64,000 nt of DNA from Actinoplanes aureus (GCF_015704865.1 NZ_JADQTO010000017.1:106741-170740); one strand, 5' to 3'; shown: positions 42,788-51,361, numbered from the stretch's first letter. Notes: generated by a model from the letters alone, not told the origin. Numbers and translations: made by a program.

Positions 42788-43102
42788 TCAGTGGAAGTAC
42801 TTGAGGCCCACGATCCCGGAGATGACCAGCAGCAGGCAGATGATCCGGGGCAGGCTGGCCGATTCGCCGAGAGCGACCATGCCGATCACCGCGGTGCCGA
42901 CGGCGCCGATGCCCACCCACACGGCGTAGCCGGTGCCGACCGGGATGGTGCGCAGCGCGTATCCGAGGCCGGCCATGCTGGCCACCAGGGCCACGCCGAA
43001 CACCGCGGTGGGCGCAGGGCGGGTGAAGCCGGCGCTGCGGTCCAGGGCGATCGCCCACACGGTTTCCAGCAGGCCGGAAATGATCAGTACGAGCCAGGCC
43101 AC
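42788..43102 (-). CDS. gdx: SMR-family guanidinium exporter Gdx (SugE-like)
   Basis: 104 residues with four membrane helices. The proton- and substrate-binding glutamate is E13 in GLLETVWAIAL; other SMR marks are GTGYAVWVGIGAVGTAV and ICLLLVISGIVGLKY. The SugE subgroup exports guanidinium in exchange for protons. A guanidine-III riboswitch lies directly upstream, strongly supporting that substrate. The start is GTG 43102 with GAGGTGAG upstream (43108-43115). Confidence 0.93.
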   Translation of the reverse strand: MAWLVLIISGLLETVWAIALDRSAGFTRPAPTAVFGVALVASMAGLGYALRTIPVGTGYAVWVGIGAVGTAVIGMVALGESASLPRIICLLLVISGIVGLKYFH

Positions 43103-43118
43103 GACAACTCACCTCGTC

Positions 43119-43162
43119 GGCGGTCGTCTTGTCAGGCCGGGTACGACACGCAACTCGTCCGG
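43119..43162 (-). promoter_or_regulatory. Guanidine-III (ykkC-III) riboswitch
   Basis: The minus-strand RNA contains CCGGACGAG, then GUCGUACCCGG, then GACAAGACGAC, matching the class III guanidine aptamer as I know it from Thermobifida (CCGGACGAG, CGUACCCGG, GACAAGACG). GCG-U-GUCGU pairs with ACGAC-CGC, so the P1 helix is conserved by compensatory change. The aptamer ends 3 bases before the Shine-Dalgarno region of gdx, consistent with control of translation. Confidence 0.88.
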
Positions 43163-43350
43163 GGCGGCCACCGGTCGGCGGCGCCGTCTCCCAGCCTAGC
43201 CATCCGGCGGGCGATCGGCCTGGTGGCGGCCGGTCTGGTGGCCGACTTCACCAGCGGGGGCCGCTCGGGGCTGTCAGGGTCGGGTCTCCGGGCCTTCTCA
43301 GGGTTACGGCCCGGAGGCGCGCCCACCGGCCCGCGACCACGATCGTCGAT

Positions 43351-43938
43351 ATGACAAGCACAGCGAGATTCGCGGTCATCGCCGCGCCGCTCGCCATGGC
43401 CGGTTACGGCGTGGCGCGTTTGATCGGCCGGCTCGACGACAGCTACGGGCCGGGCTTCGACTGGCAGCTCGCCCATTTCCTCGGTCTGGCCGGGCTGCTG
43501 CTGTTCGTGCCGCTGGTGCTGGGTATGCGGCAGCTGGTGGCGGCGGGTCCGGCGCGTGAGGTGGCGGTCGCGGTCACGCTGGCCGGGCTGGCCGCGTCGA
43601 TCGTCCAGTTCGGCGCGGACATCGTGCAGGCGTTCCTGGCCGCCGACCGGGCGGAGCTGCGCAGCCTGCAGAGCGATTTCTCCGGCCTGCCGGGGGTGCA
43701 GGCCGCGGTCTACGACTTCGGGCCGCTGTTCTTCTACCTCGGCATCGTGGCGCTGGCCGCGCTGGTCGCCCAGGCCGGCCGGCTGCCCTGGTGGAGTCCG
43801 GCGCTGCTGCTCGCCGCGGTGCTGCTGCCGGCGGTGACGCTGGATCTGATGCCGCTGTCCGGGCTGCTGATGCTGGTGGCGTTGCTGCCGCTGCGCCGCG
43901 AGCCGGTCAGGCCGCGGGCGGCAGCAGTGGCCGCATGA
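43351..43938 (+). CDS. Membrane protein of unknown function
   Basis: 195 residues with about six hydrophobic segments (FAVIAAPLAMAGYGVARLIG, FLGLAGLLLFVPLVLGM, ALLLAAVLLPAVTLDLMPLS). No conserved motif was recognised. A CACGAT box 7 bases before the ATG suggests a leaderless transcript. Its C-terminal codons overlap the convergent NIPSNAP gene by 32 bp. Confidence 0.7.
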   Translation: MTSTARFAVIAAPLAMAGYGVARLIGRLDDSYGPGFDWQLAHFLGLAGLLLFVPLVLGMRQLVAAGPAREVAVAVTLAGLAASIVQFGADIVQAFLAADRAELRSLQSDFSGLPGVQAAVYDFGPLFFYLGIVALAALVAQAGRLPWWSPALLLAAVLLPAVTLDLMPLSGLLMLVALLPLRREPVRPRAAAVAA

Positions 43939-44221
43939 AGGTGCGCTCGTAGCGCAGCACGCACCCCGACTCGTCGCGGATGCGGTCGGCGGCGATGAAC
44001 TCCGGGTCGACGCCGAACCGGGTGCGGTACTGCTCGTACGCCGCGAGGCTGTCGAAGCTGAACAGGGCTTCGGCCCGGTCGGAGGCGCCTTCGGCGGGCA
44101 GGAAGTAGCCGTGGTGGATGCCGCCGTGCGCGGCGACCAGGCGCATCCACTCGTGGGCGAACCGTTCGAACGCCGGGATCTGGGCGGGATCGATGGTGTA
44201 GTGCACGACGCAGGTGATCAC
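43907..44221 (-). CDS. NIPSNAP-family protein
   Basis: 104 residues of the dimeric alpha/beta barrel (ferredoxin-like) fold: VVHYTIDPAQIPAFERFAHE, GGIHHGYFLPAEG, and ALFSFDSLAAYEQYRTRFG with R/F-D at the end. This is the NIPSNAP family, whose bacterial role is unknown. It lies 18 bases upstream of the response regulator end on the same strand. Confidence 0.85.
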   Translation of the reverse strand: MITCVVHYTIDPAQIPAFERFAHEWMRLVAAHGGIHHGYFLPAEGASDRAEALFSFDSLAAYEQYRTRFGVDPEFIAADRIRDESGCVLRYERTFMRPLLPPAA

Positions 44222-44239
44222 CGGCTCGACCCTAGCGGG

Positions 44240-44899
44240 TCAGAGCAGCCCGGCGTCGTGGGCGAGCATCGCCACCTGGGTGCGGTTGTTCAGGTCGAGT
44301 TTGGTCAGGATGTGGGTGATGTGTGCCTTCACCGTGGCCACGCTCATCGCCAGCGTCTCGGCGATCTGCGCGTTCGTGTCGCCGCGGGCCAGTGCCAGGG
44401 CGACCTCGCGTTCGCGGGGGCTCAGCGCGGCCAGGGCGGAGCGTGCCTGCTCGTACGCGTCGGCGCCGGCCGCGACCCGCAGCATCAGCCGGCGGGTGAC
44501 GGCCGGCGACAGGATCGGCTCGCCGCCCGCGACGGCCCGGATGGCGGCGGCGATCCGGTCGGGTGGGGTGTCCTTGAGCAGGAAGCCGCCGGCGCCGGCG
44601 CGCAGCGCGCGCACCACGTGCTCGTCGGTGTCGAACGTGGTCAGCATGATCACTTCGGGGGGCCGGGTGCGGGCGCGTACCCAGCGGGTCGCGATGATCC
44701 CGTTGACCCGCGGCATCCGGATGTCCATCAGCACCACGTCGACGTGATGCCGGTCGAGGGCGGCCGGCACCTCGTCGCCGTCGGTGAGCGCGGCGACCAC
44801 GGTGATGCCGGCGGCACCGTCGAGCATCATGGTCAGGCCGGCCCGGACCAGCGGGTCGTCGTCGACGATCACGACCCGTACCTCGCTCAGGTCCGCCAC
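44240..44899 (-). CDS. NarL/FixJ-family response regulator
   Basis: 219 residues. The receiver has the acidic pair (VVIVDDDPLVRAG), the phosphoacceptor aspartate in VVLMDIRMPRVNG and the lysine in GGFLLKDTPPD. The LuxR-type HTH is LSPREREVALALARGDTNAQ, then MSVATVKAHITHILTKL. It pairs with the histidine kinase upstream; the kinase and regulator coding regions overlap by 13 bp and the start is GTG 44899. Confidence 0.93.
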   Translation of the reverse strand: MADLSEVRVVIVDDDPLVRAGLTMMLDGAAGITVVAALTDGDEVPAALDRHHVDVVLMDIRMPRVNGIIATRWVRARTRPPEVIMLTTFDTDEHVVRALRAGAGGFLLKDTPPDRIAAAIRAVAGGEPILSPAVTRRLMLRVAAGADAYEQARSALAALSPREREVALALARGDTNAQIAETLAMSVATVKAHITHILTKLDLNNRTQVAMLAHDAGLL

Positions 44900-46035
44900 G
44901 GCAGCTCCGCGTACAGCTGGAATTCGCCGCTTTCGGTGCTGTGCCGCAGCTCGCCGCCGGCGAGGGTGACGCGCTCGGCCAGGCCGAGCAGCCCGAGGCC
45001 GGCGCCGGGCAGGCCCGGGCCGGCCGGTGCCAGCCGGTTGCGCACGTCGACGGTGAGCCGGCCGCCGGGGCGGCCGGCCAGGACGATGCGGACCGGGCGC
45101 CCGGCGGCGTGCTTGCGCGCGTTGGTGAGGGCCTCCTGCACGATCCGGTACGCGGTCCGCCCGGTCACCGCCGACACCTCGGCGGGCAGGCCGATCCGGT
45201 CGTCGAGGCCGACCGTGAGCCCGGCCGCGTTGCTCTCGCGCACCAGCCGGGGCACGTCGTCGAGCCCCGGCCCGGGCGGCCCGTCCGGATCCTCGTCCGG
45301 GTCCTGGCGCAGCACGGTGACGACCTCGCGCAGTTCGTCGAGGGCCTGGTGCACGCCGTCGCGGATCACCCCGGCGGCCTCGGCGAGGCGTTGCGGTGGC
45401 GCGTCCGGCCGGTATTCGAGGGCACCGGCGTAGACGGCCAGCAGCGACAGCCGGTGGGCGAGCACGTCGTGCATCTCCCGGGCCATCCGGGTGCGTTCGG
45501 CCAGGCGGGCCTCGGCGACCCGGCGCTGCTGTTCGGCCTCGGCGCGGTGGGCGCGTTCGCGCAGCGAGTTCAGCAGGGCCTCGCGGGCCCGCGCCCAGGT
45601 GCCCCAGCCGAGCAGCGCCGCGTACGTGACGACGACCAGCAGCAGCCACCACCGGTAGGACAGCCCGGCCGCCGGCCGCCACCAGCCGAGCACCGCGTGC
45701 CCGGTCACCCCGGCCGCGCCGACCAGCAGCGCCTGCCGGGTGGGGCGTTGCCGGGCGGTGTTGAGCGCCGCGAACGTCGCGGCCGGGGTGACCACGTGCG
45801 ACAGCACGGTCAGCACACTCAGCGCGAGCCCGCCGGCGAACGGGCGGCGGATCGCCACCGGCACCAGCGCGCAGGCCGCCACGGCGGCGGCGAGGTCCAG
45901 GCGCAGCAGGTGGGACGGCTCGAACCGGATCGCGCTCCACACCGCGGTGGCCACCAGCAGGCTGACCGCCGCGGTGGACCAGACGATCACCCGGCGCGGG
46001 GCTTGCGGCCTCGTGTCCGCTGTCGCCGTCCCCAT
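44887..46035 (-). CDS. NarL-type sensor histidine kinase
   Basis: 382 residues from ATG 46035. Several membrane helices fill about 1-145 (LLVATAVWSAIRFEP, then LALSVLTVLSHVVTPAATFA), and the HisKA_3 phosphoacceptor is MAREMHDVLAHRLS. The HATPase region contains VQEALTNARKHA and LGLLGLAERVTLAGG. Such kinases are paired with LuxR-type regulators and usually sense membrane or envelope signals. The divergent DUF6069 gene (46145) may be a target. A longer opening with a basic tail is rejected. Confidence 0.9.
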   Translation of the reverse strand: MGTATADTRPQAPRRVIVWSTAAVSLLVATAVWSAIRFEPSHLLRLDLAAAVAACALVPVAIRRPFAGGLALSVLTVLSHVVTPAATFAALNTARQRPTRQALLVGAAGVTGHAVLGWWRPAAGLSYRWWLLLVVVTYAALLGWGTWARAREALLNSLRERAHRAEAEQQRRVAEARLAERTRMAREMHDVLAHRLSLLAVYAGALEYRPDAPPQRLAEAAGVIRDGVHQALDELREVVTVLRQDPDEDPDGPPGPGLDDVPRLVRESNAAGLTVGLDDRIGLPAEVSAVTGRTAYRIVQEALTNARKHAAGRPVRIVLAGRPGGRLTVDVRNRLAPAGPGLPGAGLGLLGLAERVTLAGGELRHSTESGEFQLYAELPWRT

Positions 46036-46144
46036 GGCGATCAGGCTAGTGGGGCCGCCGGAGACGGACCACCGACCAAAGTCGTATCCGCTGTTGCCGG
46101 CCGGTCGATGCGGGCGCCCGCCGCGGCCCCCGACGCTGGGGGGC

Positions 46145-46558
46145 ATGACTGACAACCTGACTCAGCAACGCACGACGCCGAAGCCCGTACGCCGCGTCAC
46201 GCTCTACCGGCTGCGGACGGTCGCCCTGGCGGTCGCCGCCGCCGAGACCGTCTACCTGCTGGCCCGCTACGGCGCGGGCACCGACCTGGCACTGGCCGAC
46301 GGTACGACGGTCGGCCCGGCCGCGGTGGCGGTGGCCGCCGCCGTGGCCGGGCTGGCCGGGTGGGCGCTGCTGGCCGTGCTGGAACGCGTCACCAGCCGGG
46401 CCCGGCTGATCTGGACCGTGGTGGCCGCCGCCGTGTTCGCGGTGTCGCTGCTCGGCCCGCTGGGCGGCGCCGACGCCGGCGCCGTGCTGGCTCTGAGCGT
46501 GCTGCACTCGGCCGTCGCCGGCGTGCTGATCACCGGACTGCCCTGCCGGTGCCGCTGA
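46145..46558 (+). CDS. DUF6069 membrane protein
   Basis: 137 residues with four membrane helices (VALAVAAAETVYLLARYG, AVAVAAAVAGLAGWALLAVL, IWTVVAAAVFAVSLLGPLGG, AVLALSVLHSAVAGVLITG). I recognise the actinobacterial DUF6069 pattern, a short four-helix protein often beside two-component systems. It is divergent from the kinase gene with 109 bases between, which may hold a shared regulated promoter. The role is unknown. Confidence 0.72.
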   Translation: MTDNLTQQRTTPKPVRRVTLYRLRTVALAVAAAETVYLLARYGAGTDLALADGTTVGPAAVAVAAAVAGLAGWALLAVLERVTSRARLIWTVVAAAVFAVSLLGPLGGADAGAVLALSVLHSAVAGVLITGLPCRCR

Positions 46559-46615
46559 CCGCCGGTGGACGGCGGGCATCGCCGCCGGGAGCCCGCGTGA
46601 CATCATGACCGCCTC

Positions 46616-47395
46616 ATGGAGAACTCTTCCTGGCGGGCGCCGCTGTTGTGGCGGGTGCTGCTCGCCGCCGCGCGCGTGCTGGTGTGGCCGCTGTGCCGGC
46701 TGCGCGTGACCGGCACCGCGCCCGCCGCGCTGCGCGAGGGCCCGGTGATCCTGGCCGCGAACCATGTCAGCCCGTTCGACCCGCTAGTGATGATCGCCGC
46801 CAGTCACGCGGCCGGCCTCACGCCGCGGATCATGGCGACCGGTGGGGTGTTCGACGCGCCGGTGCTCGGCTGGATCATGCGGCGCTGCGGGCACATCCGG
46901 GTGGACCGCAACACCGTGCACGCGGCGAACGCGTTGCAGGCCGCCGGCCGGGCGCTCGCCGAGAACGCGATGGTCCTGGTCTACCCGGAGGGCCGCATCG
47001 GGCTGGACCCGTGGATGTGGCCGGAGCGCGGCAAGACCGGGGTGGCGCGGATGGCCGACATCTCCGGTGCCCCGGTGGTGCCGGTCGCGCAGTGGGGCGC
47101 GCACGCGGTCCTGCCGTACGAGGCACCGAAACGGATGGCCCGTCCCCTGCTGCGGGCGCTGCTGCGCCGGCCGGTGGTGCGGGTCAACTTCGGCACCCCG
47201 GTGGATCTGTCCGGGGTGTCCGGGTCGGCTGGGGCGCGGGCCGTGCAGGCCACCCGGCTGATCATGGAGGGGATCGACGCGGCGCTGACCCCGCTGCGCT
47301 CCGGCGAGATGCGGATGCCGCTGTTCGTGGACCACAGCCGGCCGCCGGACATGTCCCGGGTGCGGCCACGGCCGGTGCCGGTCGACGATCGATAG
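46616..47395 (+). CDS. 1-acyl-glycerol-3-phosphate acyltransferase (PlsC-like)
   Basis: 259 residues of the lysophospholipid acyltransferase family. The catalytic HX4D is H50-D55 in NHVSPFD; the second motif is YPEGRIG near 121, and an N-terminal hydrophobic helix anchors it. It makes phosphatidic acid or acylates a specialised lipid. The length is standard. Confidence 0.9.
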   Translation: MENSSWRAPLLWRVLLAAARVLVWPLCRLRVTGTAPAALREGPVILAANHVSPFDPLVMIAASHAAGLTPRIMATGGVFDAPVLGWIMRRCGHIRVDRNTVHAANALQAAGRALAENAMVLVYPEGRIGLDPWMWPERGKTGVARMADISGAPVVPVAQWGAHAVLPYEAPKRMARPLLRALLRRPVVRVNFGTPVDLSGVSGSAGARAVQATRLIMEGIDAALTPLRSGEMRMPLFVDHSRPPDMSRVRPRPVPVDDR

Positions 47396-47428
47396 GCGTC
47401 TCGGCGAGCGGATCCGCGACCCGGATGT

Positions 47429-47443
47429 CACGATCCGGGCATG
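47429..47443 (+). promoter_or_regulatory. Leaderless-type -10 box before 47441
   Basis: CACGAT (47429-47434) lies 6 bases before ATG 47441. Confidence 0.3.
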
Positions 47444-47812
47444 CTGCACGGACGAATCATCGCCGAGAGCCTGCGCCCCGGCACCGAGCTGGCCGTACCG
47501 GGGCTGGCCCTGACCAGCCTGACCCGTGTCGACGTCGCGGCGAGCGCCGGGCCCGGCCAGCCGCCGGTGTGGACGCTGATCGACGTGGCCGCGCCGAACG
47601 CCGCCGCCGGTCAGCTCGCCGCCGCGCTGAGTAGCGCGCTGGCCGCCGACGGCGGCTGGTATGCCGACTTCCGCGACGGCCCGGACCATGTGGTGGTCTT
47701 CGCCGGTCACATCTTCCGGTATCCGGCCGGCGACGCCGAAAGGCGGGCCGAGGCCGTGGCGTACGGCCGCCGCGCCGGTGTCCCGGAGTCTCAGCTGGAC
47801 TGGGACGACTGA
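47441..47812 (+). CDS. Conserved hypothetical protein
   Basis: 123 residues, soluble, mixed alpha/beta: MLHGRIIAESLRPGTELAVP, WYADFRDGPDHVVVFAGHIF, RAEAVAYGRRAGVPESQLDW. I have seen this shape only as hypothetical actinobacterial proteins; no catalytic motif is certain. Its last 22 bases overlap the convergent MarR-acetyltransferase gene. Confidence 0.7.
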   Translation: MLHGRIIAESLRPGTELAVPGLALTSLTRVDVAASAGPGQPPVWTLIDVAAPNAAAGQLAAALSSALAADGGWYADFRDGPDHVVVFAGHIFRYPAGDAERRAEAVAYGRRAGVPESQLDWDD

Positions 47813-48675
47813 CCGAGCGTCTTCTCGAAGGCGAGCTGGTTGTACACCGAGTCGCTGTAACCGGCGATCTGCCGGTAGCCGCCACGCCGGTACAGCTCGA
47901 TCGCCTCGGTCAGCGCCGCATGCGTACCGAGCCGCACGATGCTGACGCCGTGCGCCGCGGCGTCGGCCTCCAAGGCGTGCAGCAGACGGCGGCCCAGCCC
48001 GAGACCGCGCGCCGGCGGGGCGACCCACAGGTGGCGGATCTCCGCGATGCGCGGGGCGAGGTGGATCCACAGGCCGCAGCCGGCGGGCCGGCCGTCCTCG
48101 CGGGCGAGCAGCGTCGTCCCGTCGACCTGGTCGGCCGCGGTGATGGTGGCCGGGTCGTAGCCCTCGGGGAAGCGGGTGGCCAGCTCCGCCGCGTACCGGT
48201 GCAGGCAGTCACGGGCCGCCGGGTCACCGGCCGGGACCGGTTCGACGGTGAGCGCGGCGGTGCGCAGCAGCCGCCGGATCCGGGCCTGCGCGTCGAGCAG
48301 CTGGTCGCGTTGGCCGTCGGTGAGCCGGTCGAGCAGCTCGGCTATGCCGGCCGCCGAGCGGCGGTCCAGTTCGGCGCGCTCGGCGTGCCCGGCGGCGGTG
48401 AGTTCGGCGATGCGGACCCGCCGGTCGGCCGGGTGGGCGCGGACGGTGATCAGCTTCTGGTCGGTCAGGGCGCGCAGCAGCCGGCTCAGGTAGCCGGAGT
48501 CCAGCCCGAGGCGTTCGCGCAGCTCCCGCACGTCGCTGCCGGCGCCGATCTCGAACAGCAGCCGGGCCTGCCCGAGCGGCCGGTCCTGGCCGAGGTAGCG
48601 GTCGGTGAGCACGCCGAGGTGCCGGGTGTAGTAGCGGTTGAACTCGCGGACGCGCTCGATCCGGTCGGTGTCCAT
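47791..48675 (-). CDS. MarR-GNAT fusion: regulator with acetyltransferase domain
   Basis: 294 residues. Residues 1-145 are a MarR winged helix (FNRYYTRHLGVLTDRYLG, LGLDSGYLSRLLRALTDQKL, wing VRAHPADRRVRI). Residues 150-294 are a GNAT domain with the acetyl-CoA loop ARGLGLGRRLLHAL and ELYRRGGYRQIAGYSDS. Such fusions are known in actinobacteria. A 22-bp operator lies 17 bases upstream. The substrate, and whether DNA binding is controlled by acetylation, are unknown. Confidence 0.9.
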   Translation of the reverse strand: MDTDRIERVREFNRYYTRHLGVLTDRYLGQDRPLGQARLLFEIGAGSDVRELRERLGLDSGYLSRLLRALTDQKLITVRAHPADRRVRIAELTAAGHAERAELDRRSAAGIAELLDRLTDGQRDQLLDAQARIRRLLRTAALTVEPVPAGDPAARDCLHRYAAELATRFPEGYDPATITAADQVDGTTLLAREDGRPAGCGLWIHLAPRIAEIRHLWVAPPARGLGLGRRLLHALEADAAAHGVSIVRLGTHAALTEAIELYRRGGYRQIAGYSDSVYNQLAFEKTLGQSSQSS

Positions 48676-48692
48676 GGCCCGATGCTAACCAC

Positions 48693-48714
48693 TTCTCTGA
48701 CCTGTGTCAGAGAA
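48693..48714. promoter_or_regulatory. 22-bp inverted repeat, MarR operator
   Basis: TTCTCTGAC (48693-48701) is mirrored perfectly by GTCAGAGAA (48706-48714) around CTGT. It lies between the divergent MarR-GNAT and epimerase genes and could regulate both. Confidence 0.7.
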
Positions 48715-48787
48715 TTCTCGCCCGGGGCGGATCTGCTGACGGCAGAGCGATTTGGAACCGGGGACCGGGTCGGGCAGGCTCGGCGGC

Positions 48788-49750
48788 ATGCGGATTCTCG
48801 TACTCGGAGGCAGCGGCTTCGTCGGCCGGGCGGTGGCGGCCGAAGCGGTCGGCCGCGGCCACACCGTGACCGTTCTCAACCGCGGGCATCGCGACCCGGT
48901 CGCCGGCACCCGGACCCTGATCGGTGACCGGCTCAGCCCCGGCGGGCTCGCCGCCCTCGACGGCGGCACCTGGGACGCCGTGGTCGACACCTGGTCCGCG
49001 GACGCCGAGGCCGTGCGTACCGCCGCCGAGCTGCTCAGCGGCCGGGCCGGCCACTTCACCTACATCTCCAGCCGCTCGGTCTACCGCTACGGCGGCGCCG
49101 CACCGCTCGCCGAGGACTCCCCGCTCACCGACCCCGCCGATCCCGGCTATGCCGGCGACAAGCTGCGCGGCGAACTCGCCGCCGCCGGCTTCGGCGGCCC
49201 GCTGCTGCTGGCCCGCGCCGGCCTGATCCTCGGCCCGCACGAGGACATCGGCCGGCTGCCCTGGTGGCTGAACCGGCTGCACCGCGGCGGCCCCACCCTC
49301 GCCCCCGGCCCGCGCGAGCTGCCCCTGCAGTACATCGACGCCCGCGACCTGGCCGCGTTCGTCCTGGACGCGGCCGCCGCCGGCCGCGGCGGCCCCTACA
49401 ACGTGGTCAGCGAACCCGGCCACACCACGATGGGCGAACTCCTCGACACCGCCAACGAGATCACCGGCGGGCACGCCGAGCTGCGCTGGACCGACCCCGA
49501 GCCGATCCTGGCCGCCGGCATCGAACCGTGGACCCACCTGCCCATCTGGCTCCCGCCCGGCCACGACCACGACTTCATGCACCGCGGCGACGTCAGCAAG
49601 GCGATCGGCGCCGGCCTGCGCTGCCGCCCGGTCCGCGACACCATCACCGACACCTGGCGCTGGCTGGGCACGCTTGCCGGCGGCGCGCCGCAGCGCACCG
49701 ACCGCCCCGCGTCCGGCCTCGATCCCCTCCTGGAGAACAAACTTCTCTGA
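48788..49750 (+). CDS. NAD-dependent epimerase/reductase family protein
   Basis: 320 residues of the extended short-chain dehydrogenase fold. The Rossmann motif GGSGFVGRA is at 7-15, followed by FTYISSRSVYRYGG, and a tyrosine/lysine pair lies in GYAGDKLRGE. IDARDLAAFVLDA is the conserved helix. It is like actinobacterial NAD-epimerases often labelled isoflavone-reductase-like. It may share the operator at 48693-48714 with the divergent MarR-GNAT gene. Confidence 0.86.
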   Translation: MRILVLGGSGFVGRAVAAEAVGRGHTVTVLNRGHRDPVAGTRTLIGDRLSPGGLAALDGGTWDAVVDTWSADAEAVRTAAELLSGRAGHFTYISSRSVYRYGGAAPLAEDSPLTDPADPGYAGDKLRGELAAAGFGGPLLLARAGLILGPHEDIGRLPWWLNRLHRGGPTLAPGPRELPLQYIDARDLAAFVLDAAAAGRGGPYNVVSEPGHTTMGELLDTANEITGGHAELRWTDPEPILAAGIEPWTHLPIWLPPGHDHDFMHRGDVSKAIGAGLRCRPVRDTITDTWRWLGTLAGGAPQRTDRPASGLDPLLENKLL

Positions 49751-50057
49751 GGTACGCCCCACCCCGCACCGCCGCATCGGGACCGTCCCGCCGAGCCACG
49801 CGACCACCTGCCCGGAGCCGGGCCCCAGCGCGCCCGCCGGGCCCGGGCAGGTGGCGTCAAAGATCGACTTCTTGGCCGATGACAGTGGCCGAAGGTCGTG
49901 ACCGGCTACGCGTCCGGGCTAGTTGATCTTGGCGGTTCGCCGACGCCGGGCAGCCTGATCGCCGATTCCCGGGTGACCACCCCCGCCTACGGTTGATCAT
50001 GCTGGGGGTGGGTCACGCCCTGAGCAGCCCGGCGTACCCGTACCCGATCGGAGCCCG
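49751..50057. other. 307-bp intergenic region
   Basis: Holds a large hairpin (49804-49854) and a region loosely like the 60-bp repeat (GACCGTCCCGCCG, then the shared CCCCAGCGCGCCCGCCGGG). No gene, polyamine riboswitch or operator was recognised before the binding-protein gene. Confidence 0.5.
49804..49854 (+). terminator. Large hairpin after the epimerase gene
   Basis: CCACCTGCCCGG (49804-49815) pairs perfectly with CCGGGCAGGTGG (49843-49854). The 27-base inner part contains further GC-rich pairing (CCGGGC, GCCCG). No T-run follows, so it is a probable but atypical terminator. Confidence 0.55.
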
Positions 50058-51308
50058 ATGTTCCACCGCAACGCCCCCGACCCGTTCCTGGCGCGCGGCC
50101 TGACGCAGCGGCGGCTCGGCCGCCGCGACGCACTGCGGCTCGGTGGCCTGACCGCGCTGGGCTCCGCCCTGGCCGCGTGCGGTGTGGCGGGCAAGGGCAC
50201 CCCGGCGGCGAGCCTGGACTCGAGCACGATCGCCACCTTCTGGGACGGCAAGACCAGCAACGGCAAGGTCGACTTCGCGAACTGGCCGCTGTACATGGAC
50301 CCGGAGATGCCGGAGCTGAAGAAGTTCACCGAGCAGACCGGCATCCAGGTGAACTACCAGGAGGTCATCCAGGAGATGGGCCCCTGGTTCGCCAAGGTGC
50401 AACCCCAGCTGTCGGCGAAGCAGTCGATCGACTTCGACCTCATGGTGATCACCAACGGCATCCAGTTCGGCCAGTTCCGGGCGGCCGGCTTCCTGGCCCC
50501 GCTGGACCACACCCGGCTGCCGAACTACACCAAGAACGCGGCGAAGAAGTACGCGCGCGAGGCGTTCGACCCGGCCAACGTGTTCAGCGTGCCGTGGGCG
50601 TCCGGGATCACCGGCATCGCCTACGACCCGGCCAAGACCAAGCGGCCGATCACCAAACTGGCCGACCTGTGGGACCCGGAGTTCAAGGGCCGCGTCGGCA
50701 TGATGTCCGACGTGACCGAACTGGCGAACTTCGGCCTGCTCGCCGCCGGGTTCGAGCCGGGCACCTCCGGTGAGGCCGAGTGGAAGAAGGCCGCCGCCAA
50801 GCTGCAGCAGCAGAAGGACGCCGGCCTCGTGCGCAAGTACTACGAGCAGGACTACGTCGACGCGCTCGGCAAGGGCGAGGTGTGGATCACGCAGGCGTGG
50901 TCCGGCGACATCTTCCAGAAGAACCTCTCCGACGGCACGAACTTCGAGTTCGTGATCCCCGAGGAGGGCGGCACGATCTGGACCGACAACTTCGCCATCC
51001 CGGTCACCGCGGCCAACCCGGTCGACGCGCTCACCCTGATCGACTTCTTCTACCAGGTGGAGAACGCGGCGTCGCTCGCCGAGTACATCAACTACGTGTG
51101 CCCGGTGCCGGCCGCGCAGGACCAGATCCGCAAGAACGCCGCCGAGCTGTCCGGCGCCGACCGCACGGAGCTGGAGCGGATCGCCGCCAGCCGGCTGATC
51201 TTCCCGAGCGAGCAGGATTACGCCCGGCTGCACTACTACGTCGGGTTCGACACCGCCGAGGAGCAGCAGGACTTCTCCCGGATCTTCGACTCGATCACCC
51301 TGGGCTGA
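50058..51308 (+). CDS. Tat-exported lipoprotein, PotD-like polyamine/organic-solute binding protein
   Basis: 416 residues. The twin-arginine signal (TQRRLGRRDALRLGG) is followed by a lipobox (LAAC, Cys about 41), so it is exported folded and anchored. The mature part is PotD/PotF-like: FANWPLYMD, WFAKVQPQLSAK, FSVPWASGITGIAYD and EEGGTIWTDNFAIPVTAANP. The last 60 residues match the C-terminal domain. No permease or ATPase is beside it, so it is an orphan here; partners lie elsewhere or it senses ligand. Polyamine specificity is family inference. Confidence 0.85.
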   Translation: MFHRNAPDPFLARGLTQRRLGRRDALRLGGLTALGSALAACGVAGKGTPAASLDSSTIATFWDGKTSNGKVDFANWPLYMDPEMPELKKFTEQTGIQVNYQEVIQEMGPWFAKVQPQLSAKQSIDFDLMVITNGIQFGQFRAAGFLAPLDHTRLPNYTKNAAKKYAREAFDPANVFSVPWASGITGIAYDPAKTKRPITKLADLWDPEFKGRVGMMSDVTELANFGLLAAGFEPGTSGEAEWKKAAAKLQQQKDAGLVRKYYEQDYVDALGKGEVWITQAWSGDIFQKNLSDGTNFEFVIPEEGGTIWTDNFAIPVTAANPVDALTLIDFFYQVENAASLAEYINYVCPVPAAQDQIRKNAAELSGADRTELERIAASRLIFPSEQDYARLHYYVGFDTAEEQQDFSRIFDSITLG

Positions 51309-51321
51309 GGCCCGGATCGAC

Positions 51322-51352
51322 GATGCCGCCTCTCCGGCTGGAGGGCGGCATC
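51322..51352 (+). terminator. Terminator after the binding-protein gene
   Basis: GATGCCGCC (51322-51330) pairs with GGCGGCATC (51344-51352), with an inner CTCC/GGAG pair and loop GGCT. GTTCGCTT follows. It lies 13 bases after the stop. Confidence 0.8.
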
Positions 51353-51361
51353 GTTCGCTTC

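Noticed and set aside
49751..50057. Polyamine-responsive riboswitch before the PotD-like gene
   Set aside because: Only a GC-rich hairpin likely to serve the upstream gene was seen; no conserved aptamer blocks.
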